The position numbers were made by a program, and so were the translations under genes. DNA of 64,000 nucleotides from Phyto melanocephala. Lineage: Eukaryota; Arthropoda; Insecta; Diptera; Rhinophoridae. The DNA lies in the NCBI GenBank assembly GCA_941918925.1, contig OW799235.1, positions 108,689,076 to 108,753,075 of the forward strand, in the 5' to 3' direction. The notes below the pieces were generated by a model, which searched no databases, was not told the DNA's origin, and worked only from the letters and a program-made list of their open reading frames with translations. Numbering within the stretch: position 1 is the stretch's first letter; every line of letters starts with the position of its first letter. Below are positions 11,549 to 23,379 of the stretch, in pieces.

Positions 11549-12342
11549 TATACCCTTCACCTGTGGTGCACAAGGGTATATATAGCTTTGTCATTCCGTT
11601 TGTAATTTCTACAATTTTCATTTCCGACCCCATAAAGTATATATTTTCTGAAAGCTTATGAATAGAGGAGTCGATTAAGCCCTGACCGTCTGTCCGTCTG
11701 TCCGTCTATCCGTCTGCCCGTCTGTCCGTGTGTTGGTTGAAATCAACTTTTAGAAGCAACTATATGTTCCTCAGATCTGTATATGGTATCAATCTCTTGG
11801 AAATATCCAGGAATGAATCGCTATTGAAATTCAGCACAATCGCCCCATAACTTTTTGAGATATGAGCAAAAAACCACCACCACCTCGTTTCTTTTCACAA
11901 TTACAACAACAACATACATACATACATACATACATGTAAAAAACATACCAAACAAAAAAAATTACAAAAAAAAAAATATTAAAAATAAGAAAAAAATAAT
12001 AAAAAAAACTAAAAAAAAAATTTTAAAAAAATTTAAAAAAAAATTTAAAAAAATTTTTTAAAAATTTTTCTAAAAAAATTTTTTAAAAAAATTTAAAAAA
12101 TATATAAAAAAAATTTACATAAAATATAAAAAAAAATAATAAAATATAAATAATATATTAAATAAAACAAAATAAAATTTTTTTGGCTCAGCTGGGATTC
12201 GATGCCACATTTATTCTAACGTGTACGTATGCACGTATTTTATATGGGATGAATGGTGATACAAACAATTGTTATTGCATGACTACACGTTGTGAAGGGT
12301 ATATAAGATTCGGTACGGCCGAATATAGCACTGTTACTTGTT
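11549..12342 (+). mobile_element. Helentron-like element, family 1b, complete
   Basis: It begins TATACCCTTCACCTGTGGTG and ends GAATATAGCACTGTTACTTG-TT. With the truncated copy at 10834-11420 it forms an inverted pair about 130 bp apart. The 1b subfamily differs from 1a by the 5' loop (CCTGTGGTGCACAAGG) and by GAAGCAACTATATGTTCC in place of GAAGCCCCCCGACAT. Confidence 0.8.
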
Positions 12343-12479
12343 AAAATTTTTGAGAAATATTTTTGAATAAAGCTTTTTTTCAAATTTCCATAAATTAAGA
12401 ATTGAATTAAAATTTTTTTAAAAAGACTTTATTAAATAGCCAACTAGTTATGCTTGTCTTTGCACAGTAAAAAATCGGC

Positions 12480-13560
12480 CAAAAGCACCAAAAAATGTTG
12501 TGGGGGTAATTTAATTTTGTCATACCCTTTTAAGCACATCGACATATTCATTATAGACCCCTAAGGTATATATTATCTGACGATTTAGATTTGTCCGTCC
12601 TTTTGTTCGTCTGTTGAAGGCGCGTTAGAGCTTGAACAGAAAAAGTAAGGGCATCAAATTTTGCTTGAATTTTTTGGTGTAGAAAATGGGCTAAATCGGT
12701 CTATAAGGAAGATTGTTATAGGTAATGCAAGAGTATATCATAAAATATGTTTTTATTACATCGAATATAATGCGATTGCGTCCAGCCGCAAAAGAACAGA
12801 ATAATAAAAGCTTGAAAATATGGTTCTTGAATAAAAAAATAAAATTGATTAAATTCCTACATTACGAAAAGAGTTACAGATCAGAATGTATGAAAGTGTT
12901 TACCGCACAGTGACTTTTTTGGTCTATTAAAAATAATACGTACGATTCTAAGATTTTGAAAAAAAAAATGCTTTTAGAACAACGGATTTGTAATAACGAA
13001 AAGTTAAGGTGATAGCTCTACTTTTACGCTGACGTCAGGTATAACGCTTTTTCTTAAATTCATATAATTTCTTTATGAAAAAAGATTTTGGAAGAATATA
13101 GGCCTTTAAATTGAAATATCTAAGTTGAATTTATTAGCAGAAAATATTTAAACACGCCTGCTTTAACGCCCACTTATCACATAAATTACTATTAATGAAA
13201 TTTAAAAAGCGACTGAATTAGTTGTATGATGATGAAATTTCGCATATATAGACTTCCGGTTAATGTTTTCTAATGCTAGAAAATGAAGGTGACATGCCCA
13301 CTATATCGTCCACTTCCCATATAACGCTGTATCCTAAATTCGTATAGTTTTTCTATAGATAAATATTTTGGAAACATAAAGCAAATCTATATTGAAATAT
13401 CTAAGTTAAGTTCATTAGCATTTGACACGCCTATTTTAACGCCCACTTCTCACATATTCTACTGTCAATGAAATTCAATAGCTCATGAAAGCGACAGAAT
13501 TTGATCTATTAGATGATGAAATTTCGCATGTATAGCTTTGTTGTAAATTTTAGTATAATG
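12480..13560 (+). mobile_element. Helentron-like family 3, heavily decayed
   Basis: It opens with GTGGGGGTAATTTAATTTTGTCATAC, then a block like TATAGACCCCTAAGGTATAT, then a TCCGTCC...GTCTGTTGAAGG block, matching the 5' part at 29000-29170. The inner part holds two diverged copies of a roughly 300-bp unit containing CGCCCACTT-tC-CACATA and GATGATGAAATTTCGCAT (about 13020-13260 and 13310-13540). The tail hairpin is not found. Confidence 0.55.
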
Positions 13561-13677
13561 ACATTGTTGAAATTTTGGATTATTAGTCCGAAATTTGCAA
13601 AATATTCTGTTGCTTTCAACTTATTTTAAATGTCAACTTACAACCAAAATCCGGTAAATTCAAATAATAGATACACG

Positions 13678-14153
13678 GTAAACACAAACAGCTATTGGGC
13701 CTGTTCGTAAATGCATCACTGCGCTGCACAAAATGATTACTTTGCGCTGCCACTGCAAATCATATGTTGCTGATGCTTCTTTTTGCTTATTTTATTGTTT
13801 GCATTTACGAACGAGCGAATACTGCGCAACAATGGAAAAAATAATTATAAATTTAATTTGTGAATTTGATGATACAACATTAGACAAATATTTTACCTTC
13901 GAGTCTAAAAATATTTAAAAAGTAAAATAATCTAATAAATAATCACATCCTTTATACTTACTCATTCGTTGCATCAGCCATTGGTTTATGATTAGAATTT
14001 TTTTGTTTATTTGCGTTTAATATGCGGTACTGTTGCATTTTTGAACAGTTGAAAATTGCAGTACTGCCATTCTTTGCATTTTTGAATGTAATGCACATAA
14101 TATACAGTGCAGTGATGCATTTACGAACAGGCCCAATAGCTGTTTGTGTTTAC
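13678..14153. mobile_element. 476-bp transposon with perfect 45-bp terminal inverted repeats
   Basis: Positions 13678-13722 and 14109-14153 are exact reverse complements over 45 bp, starting GTAAACACAAACAGC and containing GGGCCTGTTCG. The interior has a 61-codon frame (13733-13918) without a recognised domain. GGGCCTGTT resembles ends of PIF/Harbinger MITEs, but no 3-bp TWA duplication is clear at either boundary. Perfect arms suggest a recent insertion or pairing-based correction. Confidence 0.8.
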
Positions 14154-16220
14154 AAAAAAATTATGCTCTAACTACTTTTAAATGTTTATAAATGTAGTTT
14201 AGAAGCAAAATAAAAAGACTTAATTAAATCAAACACTGTTGCTGCGTTTTTACCATAGAACCTTTATGTTTGCAGCGATTTTTTGCATACATAAATATGA
14301 AAAACTTAATTTATATATTTTTTAGGAGACATTTTGAAATAACTAAAAAAATATAAAACAGAGGCTTAAAGAAAGGCTAAGAGGAGTTTTTTTTAATAGA
14401 AAAATTGCCACTGTACAGCAAACTGTCCCATGTGTGTTTTTAAACATGATTAATTTACAAACACAACAGGCTGTTACCGTTTACAACAGAACTGCTATCA
14501 TTTGCCACAGACATCAATATTTTCCTGGTCTAAAAAACAAAAACATCCGATACGAAAAGAAATAAGTAATCGACTGTAACTAATTGTAAATTATCTCTTA
14601 TTTGATCCTTAAATACAATATTTTTCACGAAAATGTTATCTACAAATAAAAAAAATTAATTTGGTGTTCAATGGTTATATTATTATTAAACAAAAGTGTA
14701 GGTGATAATTTACCAAACCAACAAAAACTATTACTATGTTGTTCTTAATCATCATCAAAACATTGCCTCTGAAAATAACTACACACATACATTAATATTA
14801 ATGTAGAGTTTTTGTTATTGGTGCTTATTTTTGGTAGTGAGAAATTTTTTGTAAAAATATTAGCAAGTCTTTTATTAGCCTTTATATTCCAAAAGTATTT
14901 AAAAACAATTTAAACATGTGTTATAAATATGTAAACAACGTCCTAGCAGGACTTTCTGCACATGGAAATGTATTTATTTGTAAATACCCTGCAAGCAATT
15001 GTAACTTTAAAGTTACTACCTTGACTCTACTTGTAGCAGTGCTAAATTTTGTAAAAACAAATTACATCCATTTCGAAATCCGATCCACCTTTTGTTAAAT
15101 TTTATTGTAAGTTAAACTTTCAAAATAGTCAGTTATTATTTACTGAGACACTATAATAAAATACTAACATTACAACACGTTTACTGTTTACAAAACGTTA
15201 GCTTTGGATTATTAAAAATTTCAACAAAAAATTACCTATAATTATTTTCACTACATGATGTGGAACGTTTTTTTTTCGCCGATCGGGGACACTCTTTGAA
15301 TAAAAAAATAAATCGTACCTCATTTCTTTACTTCTAAGTCTGTTTTTACATAGAAATTGTTTGTAGGGCATTGTCTCAACACGCATGCATATATGCATAT
15401 ATATACACACAAACATATTAAGGTAGAAAATCTTATCTAAGGTGTTTATGACTGTTGTTTTTTTTGTTTTTATTATTATTAAAGGTGGGTTGCTGCATCG
15501 GCTTAACAAAAATTCTCGCTATAAAATTATATTATTTACAGTTTACAGGTTATTTGTATTATTTTTTTCTTTTACTAAGTTTTCTACTTTATCGTGTGTG
15601 TCCTTTTTTTATTACGACAAAAATACCATACATCAGGAATAATTAGTTTAAGGTGAATTTTTTGTTACAAAATTTTTAGTTTAACAGCGATTTTCATTAA
15701 GAGCGGTTGTGATGGTGCTTTAAGAGTAAAATAAGTTTCAAAAATACAAATATAATTTCACTAAAATATATATATTTGATTGAAAAGTCGTTGATGTTTG
15801 TTTGTTAAACGGAAATTCTTAAACGTATTTTAAAACATTCTTAATATATTTATTAATTATACAGTACCCAAGAATTAATTAATAATATAAAGTGATACAA
15901 ATTTTGAATTCCTCTTTTTAATCAAATGAAGAGAGTTTAAATTGAGGAAAAATTCACAAATTTATACAAGTAATTATTACAATTTGTTTTAAAATTAAAA
16001 AAAAATTAAATTATTTCTAAACCATTACAGATCTGAATAACATACGAATGAACATCTAGATGCATTTTTTTTTAGTTTAAATTTGTAAATCGGGACAAAA
16101 AACTACAATAGCTTAGAATTCATATCTCTAGTGTTATAAACATTTCAGAAATTATTTATTTTTTAAATTTTATTACAATACAATTACAGATTTTATTCTA
16201 ATTTAATTAACCGAGCAGAG
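14154..16220. other. AT-rich spacer, no gene seen
   Basis: About 2 kb with no supported gene. The open frame near 14916-15098 contains an inverted AACTTTAAAGTT and looks repeat-like, not coding. Confidence 0.35.
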
Positions 16221-16224
16221 TAAC

Positions 16225-16312
16225 AAGAACGATTTGTTCGTTGTAGTGTAGCAGATCAGAGCCGAAATCGAACCCAGACTAACAAACTTCTACTCTAACA
16301 CAGAAAAAAAAT
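16225..16312 (-). mobile_element. tRNA-like SINE remnant (B-box)
   Basis: On the minus strand GTTAGTCTGGGTTCGATTTC contains the Pol III B-box GGTTCGATTTC (16264-16274), preceded by a GTTAGAGTAG stretch like a tRNA anticodon arm. A full cloverleaf cannot be drawn, so it is not a functional tRNA gene. The block is less AT-biased than its flanks. Confidence 0.35.
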
Positions 16313-16533
16313 AAATATGAATTTCAATAACATTAAAAGTTAAAGTTAAAGTTTTATTTGATTTTGCCCCAATCGTTAAAATGATACTTATAATTAAATC
16401 AAAATTAATTGTTTTAAGTGAAAAGTATTACGAAAAATATGAATTAAAACGATTAATTAAATTTTCTATAAATGTTGAATAAGTATTGTTGACCTTTTTT
16501 TGTTTTTTATATATTTTGTTGTAGATTTTTGTT

Positions 16534-16705
16534 TGGCTTCTAAAAGTTGATTTCAGGGTTAGGTCAGGTCAGGGCTTAATCAACTCCTCTATTCATAAGC
16601 TTTCAGAAAATATATACTTTATGGGGTCGGAAATAAAAATTGTAGAAATTACAAACGAAATGACAAAGCTATATATACCCTTGTGCACCACAGGTGAAGG
16701 GTATA
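16534..16705 (-). mobile_element. 5' fragment of Helentron-like family 1b
   Basis: On the minus strand it begins TATACCCTTCACCTGTGGTG, continues through the GACCCCATAAAGTATATATT block, and breaks off after TGAAATCAACTTTTAGAAGC. The AGACGG repeats are replaced by a short GGTTAGGTCAGGTCAGG string. Confidence 0.8.
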
Positions 16706-17895
16706 ATTAGTTTAAATAATTAGTTAAAAATGTAATTGGAAATTAAAAATAAATCAATTATGAAATTTTATGCAATAATTTTCCAACTAAATTTAAAGAA
16801 TTTCTAATTTTGATTTAAAGGTAAATTGCACCATACAATTATAAAGATACTTAATCAATAATGCTAAAAAATTACGAATTACTTATGTATATTATGAATA
16901 TGTAATAATTTAAAAATCGAAAAATTTAACTCACAACATTTGTATTTTGAGGTAACGATATGTGTCTCATAAAAAACATTATGAACATGAATTACTCACT
17001 CATCATTTCTGTTTTTTTTTGCGTATTATACATTTAGTTTGTAAATCTTGTGATACAACTTAAATCAGGTAGTAGTATATATGATAATATATTACTAATA
17101 TATTCGTAAACTTGTCTTAAGTTTTATTTGTTTTCTAGCATACCATAGCATTACTATTAGGCAGATACTAATTAATGGCCAAATCGTGTATTTAATTTCT
17201 TTTCCGAATAATTTTATTGTGCTTTTGAGAAAGAACCAAATAATACAAAAAATTTATTAAACGTAGTTCTAAAAAATAATATAACAATTTCCCAGCAAAA
17301 GAATTTTGCAGTAGTTTTAAAGTTAACAACATATTATTTCAATAGCAATGCAATGTACTTTAGATGCCTCCTTAAAAGTAAAAAGTTTGTCATTAACGTT
17401 CTGCTTTAAAATATATGCAAATTAATGCTAAATATGTTTAACACATCATGAAACAAACATCATTAACTCAGTAAACATTTACAGTATTCACAAAGTTTAA
17501 TTTAATTCAAATGTTCTAAAATAAAAACATACAACATATGGCTGTTGTGAACGACCCTTCATAACTAAGTGTGATATATTATATTTCAATCTAAAGCTAA
17601 ATTTTTAATAACACATTTTTTAACTGATATCAGAGGCGGCGGCTTACAAATATTACAGACATCTCATTTTAGCAAACGCTTAGCCGATCGTCGCAGGTAT
17701 CTGAATAGTTATGACAACACAATAAACATATCATACACAGTAATATTATTTGTGAATACAGTAATTATTTTTCTTTAATCCAATATGCTCAAGTACTATT
17801 CATTTATTAGAATGGAGTGCAGTTTATATTTATTTTAAATAGGCTTTTTTGACAGATCCGCATGACTTATATTTTGTGATTTTTAGTTCAGTTTC
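16706..17895. other. AT-rich spacer, no gene seen
   Basis: No supported feature. Confidence 0.35.
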
Positions 17896-17904
17896 GTTTG
17901 CAAG

Positions 17905-18210
17905 TCCTTAATGAAACACTGAAACCACAACAGCGTCTCCAAATTGTTCAGCTGTATTATGAAAAACAGCGTTCCATGAGAAATGTTTTTTAGGTGTTTT
18001 ATCGTGAAATTTAATGAATAAATTAATAAACAAAAATTGCCTTATTTGGGTTGATAAGTAATAAGAATACCAAGAGGTTGTGTTCATTAAAAATAACAGT
18101 ATGGTGTGGTGGAATCATGTTTCCACATTTCTTTAAAAATTGTGGCAAATCAGAATGTTACCGTCAATGGTAACTGTTATTGCACCATGTTAACGGACTA
18201 TGTTCTTAAC
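17905..18210 (+). pseudogene. Mariner transposase relic, N-terminus fused to the catalytic part
   Basis: The reading starts NETLKPQQRLQIVQLYYEK and QRSMRNVF, a typical mariner N-terminus. After a deletion it reads INKNCLIWVD, ITVWCGGIMFPHFF, then NVTVNGNCY, in two frames with stops. These match the mariner segments around NKQNCRIWGD and TVNG. The ends are not defined. Confidence 0.7.
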
Positions 18211-18802
18211 CCTAGAACACTAACCATATTTTACAGCCGTTGCAAATAACGATCGTCAATTCGAAGACTTTTTCTTGAACTTTTTTTTATAAATTAAAAT
18301 ATTTTTTTTTTAATTTATCCTTTTTAATCCCTATATATTAAAACTGCTCATAGCAAAAGCAACTCAGTTACTAACTATATACAAAATGTAAGCGTGATCG
18401 ACGCAAGCATTAGGAAGAATAATAGTAATAAGAAAGATATGCTCGACGAATCGACAAAACGTTCGTACTTTAGGGTTAAGCTCATGGTCTTGGTGAGCTT
18501 GGATTCATCACTCAAATATTATTTAAGTTATTGAATGTATAGCCACGTAACAAAGGAAAAGAAATTGTGTATATATCGTTAAAATTAAAAAAAAAAACTA
18601 AGTTAACGAATAATCAAAAAAAAATCTCACTAAATTGTGAAATGTCTGGTCACGATTTTGTTTTAAAATGTTTAAAAAAAATTAATGGAAAAATTAATAA
18701 ATGAAATGCAATTGAATGCACTTAATGGCGATCTCATCTTTGTTAGTTGGTAATGTTATACAAACATCAGCAGCATAATAAACCAGACCCTTAGGCATAG
18801 AC
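18211..18802. other. AT-rich spacer
   Basis: It may include the decayed remainder of the neighbouring mariner relic. No frame or repeat is clear. Confidence 0.3.
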
Positions 18803-19011
18803 CAAGGCATATTTATTCATCAGGTGCTCTTGATTCGTCAGCTGATTATTTTTTTCAACACTTATTTTTAATTTCAGCTGTCAAAATGCATAAATAAAAA
18901 ACAATTTTCTCTCTTTTCTAATTTATTTCAAATGTCGAACTTCATATATAAAAAATATAAACAACAAAATTCTCTCCGAACTGCAATTACCTGATGAATA
19001 AATATGCCTTG
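18803..19011. mobile_element. 209-bp MITE with 9-bp target duplication
   Basis: The terminal inverted repeats read CAAGGCATATTTATTCATCA at the left and its reverse complement at the right. GGCATAGAC is duplicated exactly at 18794-18802 and 19012-19020. A 9-bp duplication is typical of Mutator-like elements. A second copy lies at 30446-30654 and a decayed one near 7322-7520. The interior contains CAGCTGATTATTTTTTTC and TCTCTCCGAACTGCAATTA blocks. Confidence 0.85.
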
Positions 19012-19084
19012 GGCATAGACATAGTTTTTATTATGTAGAATAGTTTTCCAACGAACAACGTTTTATTATTGTAAAGACACATTG

Positions 19085-19480
19085 CAAACAATTTAAACCT
19101 TTTTGTCAAAGTAGTCAGCCAAATAATTAAAGTTTTCGGTCGCAATTATGCGCCAAATAAATCTATAGTGAAGCGATTATTTAAAAAAATTGAGATCTTA
19201 TTTACGCTGATAGATCCAAAGACGATTGTTCATTCTCGACCTTGTTGGTCACTAGAAAATATAGGAGAAGTGTGGCCAAGAATCTAGTAACATCCATTCA
19301 AGAATTATACATTTCCAGATGCTTTACGAAAAAATTCTTTGGTAAAAGTTCTGCATTTGCACGCGTACAAGGTTCAATTGGTTAAGGGAAAAAAGCCAAA
19401 GGAATATAGCAGCGTCATGGATTTGCTGTAATAAAGGAAAATTTCATGAGAAGTGTAATAGTCTGTCATCAGCCATGGGG
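19085..19480 (+). pseudogene. Mariner transposase relic, DNA-binding region
   Basis: The + strand reads VFGRNYAPNKSIVKRLFKKI, a mariner helix-turn-helix, then HSRPCWSLENIGEV, then LHLHAYKVQLVKGKKP, in at least two frames with stops. These are the linker segments that precede the catalytic domain in mariner transposases. It may be part of the same original element as 17905-18210, split by deletion and the MITE. Confidence 0.65.
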
Positions 19481-20313
19481 TCCATTTGACGGATATTTTA
19501 TTTCATATATAATCGGAACATGTGTCTTTTACAATCCATTTTATAGCGAATGCTGCCAGGACATGGTTGGGTAAGCAATATCAAGAGTCAACATCTATCA
19601 TGAAATCTTCGTGTGGTGGAGTTTATCGTAGTATTTGCTGTAGTGATTTCTATGTTTTCTATTTAGATTTATGAGCGGATACAGTATTAGTGAGAGGGTT
19701 GCGACCTACCTGAGCTATCGCCCTAACAGGCTAGCCGAAAACCTCGCTTGGCTAAAACGGTTCGTAACATAAACCGTAAAATAAAAGTTTACATAAATAA
19801 AATAAAAGAATTTGCCAAAATAAAAATAAATCTTATCAATCTTTTTCCCCCTTTTTAACGGATAGAAGCCAATATATTTTATATTCTCTAAAAAAAGTTG
19901 TATAATTAAAAAAGTCTGATGTAAAAAGAGAAATTTAACGAACATTTTATGTAAATAATTAATTAAAGAAATTAATTTTAATAAGTATTTAATTAATTTA
20001 TCGCAAAACTTTAAAGAAAATTTTTTTATCAGAACTTCACTATAGCTAAAATAATATAAAAATACAATTTATTGGAAGATTTGTTTTTATGTTATGATTT
20101 TACCAAAAAGCTTAGTTCTAAAACTAAAACATTACATAAAACATACACATGTACATTCTGGATACGTATTTACGTGCAAACGCAATACATACACACATTA
20201 TAATAAATCATTTTTAAGTTAAAATCATTTTTCCCACGAATATTACTTTAATACTAATACCGTTTTAACTGTTTACTAATCATCCATTTTGCTTATTCTT
20301 ACTTATTTTGCAG
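19481..20313. other. Spacer, probably intron
   Basis: AT-rich. It ends in a pyrimidine-rich stretch (TTCTTACTTATTTTGCAG) that forms the acceptor of the exon starting at 20314. Confidence 0.5.
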
Positions 20314-20635
20314 CAATCTTATAGCCAAAAGTAAAAGTCATTCATCTATTGTTGTGCCTCCTCCACCTGGTGGTGTAGCTATTGGCATTGGACCACAATT
20401 ACCGCCATTAACCGGTGGTTGTATAAAACTGCGTCATGTAGGTACGACATTGGATAAAAAAGACGATATAAAAGAATTAGACTCCACAACTGCACAACAA
20501 GAAACGAAACAACAGCAACAAGTATTTGAAGAAGACAATAAGCAAGAAGTAGAGGAAGAAGAAGAAGAAGTAGGAAGACAACCTACAGCTTTGCCAGCAT
20601 TTTTACAAGGTGGCGTAAGACGCAGTCAAACGCAA
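20314..20635 (+). CDS. Svil: Internal coding exon, probable supervillin (N-terminal disordered region)
   Basis: The exon is bounded by TTTTGCAG before 20314 and a GTAAGT donor at 20636. It begins with one base completing a split codon, then reads NLIAKSKSHSSIVV, a proline-glycine stretch (PPPPGGVAIGIGPQLPP), a Gln-rich and then Glu-rich segment (VEEEEEEVG), and ends LPAFLQGGVRRSQTQ. It joins the next exon in phase 0. This disordered, charged composition fits the long N-terminus of supervillin, an actin- and membrane-associated villin/gelsolin-family protein. No gelsolin or headpiece domain lies in the window. The name rests mainly on the following exon and memory of the fly protein; another cortical adaptor protein is possible. 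Codon use is less AT-biased than the surroundings. Confidence 0.6.
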
Positions 20636-20700
20636 GTAAGTTAATTACTATTTTACTTTACTTCAAAGCAATTTACGTTAATTAATTTATTTTTCTCTAG
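20636..20700 (+). other. 65-bp intron
   Basis: GTAAGT donor and TTTATTTTTCTCTAG acceptor, in phase 0. The length is typical of short fly introns. Confidence 0.85.
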
Positions 20701-20850
20701 GTCATGGGCCCCGATCAACGTTCTATTTCAAAAACTGGTTCTATAGCTGATCGTTTGGCAGCATTGCAAAAAAGCGGTGAAGATGATTGGAAACGGCGCA
20801 TTTCAAAACGTGACGATATCGATGATGTTAAACGTGAAAACTTTGTTAAT
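20701..20850 (+). CDS. Svil: Internal coding exon, probable supervillin
   Basis: A 150-bp, phase 0-0 exon bounded by CTCTAG and a GTAAGT donor at 20851. It encodes [13 protein letters not shown], then [20 protein letters not shown], then a charged segment ending KRENFVN. I recall the motif [19 protein letters not shown] as characteristic of insect supervillin, where it lies in the N-terminal region upstream of the gelsolin repeats. The exon ends in phase 0, so the next exon must start on a codon boundary. None with clear support is seen downstream, implying a very long intron or an exon beyond the window. A TIR element starts only 84 bp into the following intron. Confidence 0.65.
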
Positions 20851-20934
20851 GTAAGTACAAAAACACAATTAAATACTTACAATTGAATATATGAAAAAAA
20901 AAATTTTTTTACATACATACATATGGGCAATTCC

Positions 20935-21674
20935 ATGAATATGTCAACCACGACTGTAAAAACAAAAGCTCTCAATAAAGGTTTAATGATAAAAAAAAAC
21001 ACTCAAATTTTACTATGCGCAGGTGTTTAGAGCTTATTAAATTATTTTAAGAGCATAATAAGTTTTTAATCTGATTATCTTTTGGTAAAAGTCCAGCCCA
21101 TTCCAAAGATAAAAAAACTTCATACGTTTTCATATTATGAGAAGCACTTTATAAATGTCTCTCAAACTGCATATTCATTATGGGAAAAAGCTAGAATTTA
21201 ACTAGTTTGTAGTAGGCTAAGGTGACTGTTAAAACTTAGCACCTAATTTAGAATTTAACTTTTTTCTTTACATATATACCTAAGAATATTATAAGAGAAT
21301 AATCTGTCACGTACGATATGTCACGTACGATATTAAATTATATTTATTATAAAATCATTAAAAGATTGTTTTCAATTAAATGAAAAATATGTGGTTTAGT
21401 GTAAGAAATTAAAAAAAGAAAAAATGCCTCAGATTTTTTCATATTTCCATATATTCATCAAAATCACTTCTGTTTTACGTCACGTACGATATACTCTTAT
21501 TTTGTTCGATATTTAAGACAACAATTATTCAAATATAATTATTTTTCTTTTTTAAATAAAGTACCCTTTGAATGGAACATAAAGACTAATTTTGTTTCAG
21601 TTACTCTCACTTTTGCAAAAATCATTCCACTTTATAGGAGTACAAATGTCACGTACGATGACATGGAATTCCCC
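20935..21674. mobile_element. TIR element with internal GTCACGTACGATA sites
   Basis: The left end is GGGCAATTCCATG and the right end, reverse-complemented, is GGGGAATTCCATG. Both are embedded in CATACATACATATG/CATATGTATGTATG, so the inverted repeat extends about 27 bp. The interior has four copies of GTCACGTACGAT: 21306, 21320 and 21479 (each followed by A), and 21648 (followed by G, directly abutting the right end). No transposase frame is seen. Confidence 0.65.
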
Positions 21675-22687
21675 ATATGTATGTATGTATGTAGAAATTT
21701 ATATAAATAGGGTTTACACATTGTTGTCATTGTTTTAACTACTTTCGTTTTCCTTAATTATCTCCGGTTACATTTAATTACGCACTTGCTATTGTAGTTT
21801 AATATTTCAACAAAATATTTTTTTTATTGTTGTCAGTGGTGTTTTTGGTTTGGTAACGTTTGTGGCACACACTTTGCGTTGAATGCGGTTTTCATTAAGC
21901 GGTGTTTCATGATTATTTACACCTATAATTATAACCATTTTCATAATTTTACTCTCTTCCTCCAGACTTATTGTTTTTTATTTTTACTTTAAGCCTCTTT
22001 CTCTGGAAGTTATATAACATGTTTTTTCTTTCTTACGGTGTAAATATTAAACTAATTTTTTATTTTTATTATGATTGTGCAAAAGTGTGAAAATTGTAGG
22101 TTTTCCTCACGCGTGTCGTAATTTGAGTCAGATACACAAATGCATACATAGATTTATACGTTTTTATTGTTACTAATAATTTTCTCTTTAAACATATAAA
22201 ACACACAAGATTTCCTTAACAAAAGTTAATGTATGCAAAGAAATCTAATTAACTACATACAGAACGGGTTACTCGGTTAGTGAAATATTATGCTGCCCTA
22301 TTGGCAATCACGTTGTAAAAGAAATTATAAAGCAATATTTAAAGCTCCTAATTGACTCTAAGAACTATTCTAGCTGCCAACAGAAAACTTGAATCTCACA
22401 GAATACATGTTAGAAAATTTGCTGTGAACAATATGTACGCAGTTGAATCTTTTGTTTTTGTTGTGAATATCAAATCTTTGTAAAAAATTTATATTCCTCT
22501 TTTTTGTTTGTTTATTTAATATATAGTTTGTTTCCTATTTAAAACCTTAGTTTATGAAACTTAATCACAAAAAAAAAAAAGAATTAACTTTGGTACGTCG
22601 TAAATATTTTAAATAAAATTTTTTAATAAACACTTTAATTTTTGTTTGGACAAGAGTATTTGTATCTATGTTAAGTATTTGCATTTA
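21675..22687. other. AT-rich intronic or intergenic spacer
   Basis: No supported gene. CATATGTATGTATG is at the left edge. Confidence 0.4.
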
Positions 22688-23360
22688 CAGTAGCCTCTCC
22701 GTTATACGAATATCCAGTTATGAAACTTCCACAATAGTGAACAACAAAATTTAAACACAAGAGGTTCTAAAGAGTGAACACAGCCTATCTATAATATGTG
22801 AACAGCTTTCAACCGTTCATCTTTTTTAACGGTTTGTCTTATTAGAAATATGTTTTTTCTCAAAATAAGTGAAGAGCCTGCAACCGTTGATAATTTTAAT
22901 GCTTTGAGTGATTGTCTTTTGAGATCATAGTGTTTGTTTATAGTGCATCGAAGATGAAGCGCAAGATGTTAACGTTATCTGAAAAAAGTGACGTATTTGG
23001 CAATCTTGGACAAAGGCGCAAGCGTTACTTCTCTTGGACATAGATATGAAGTGGCCAAGTCAACAATTTGTGCTATTAAGAAAAAAAGGCAATTTCGAAA
23101 GTGATTGCAAAATGGCAAAATTAAAAGGAAAACATTGAGAAAGGAGAAATGTCTCTGGTGAAAGCGAAGCTTTAACAATTTACCCATTACAAGTGAATTA
23201 ATTAAAGCAAAAAATTATAGCGAACAATTGAAAGAAATTTAAGTAATAAGAATCACTTAAATTATGTACTTATTTTATATTCTCTCGATTATATGAAGTT
23301 CTCCATTTAGTAAACAGGCTCTGTTTGAATTAGTTTATACTTATAACCGAGCGACTACAG
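22688..23360 (+). mobile_element. Non-autonomous Tigger/pogo element with HTH remnant
   Basis: The ends are CAGTAGCCTCTCCGTTATAC and, reverse-complemented, CTGTAGTCGCTCGGTTATAA, each flanked by TA. A frame from ATG 22954 reads MKRKMLTLSEKSDV, then after a one-base shift near 22993 AILDKGASVTSLGHRYEVAK and STICAIKKKRQF. This is the CENP-B-type helix-turn-helix of Tigger transposases. The DDE catalytic domain is absent. Confidence 0.85.
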
Positions 23361-23379
23361 TATTTAAAAAAATACGTGG

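Noticed and set aside
11855..12061. Lys-rich 68-codon frame
   Set aside because: It reads through the poly-A core of a Helentron-like element.
16225..16312. Functional tRNA gene
   Set aside because: Only the B-box arm is tRNA-like; no A-box, anticodon arm or acceptor pairing can be assembled.
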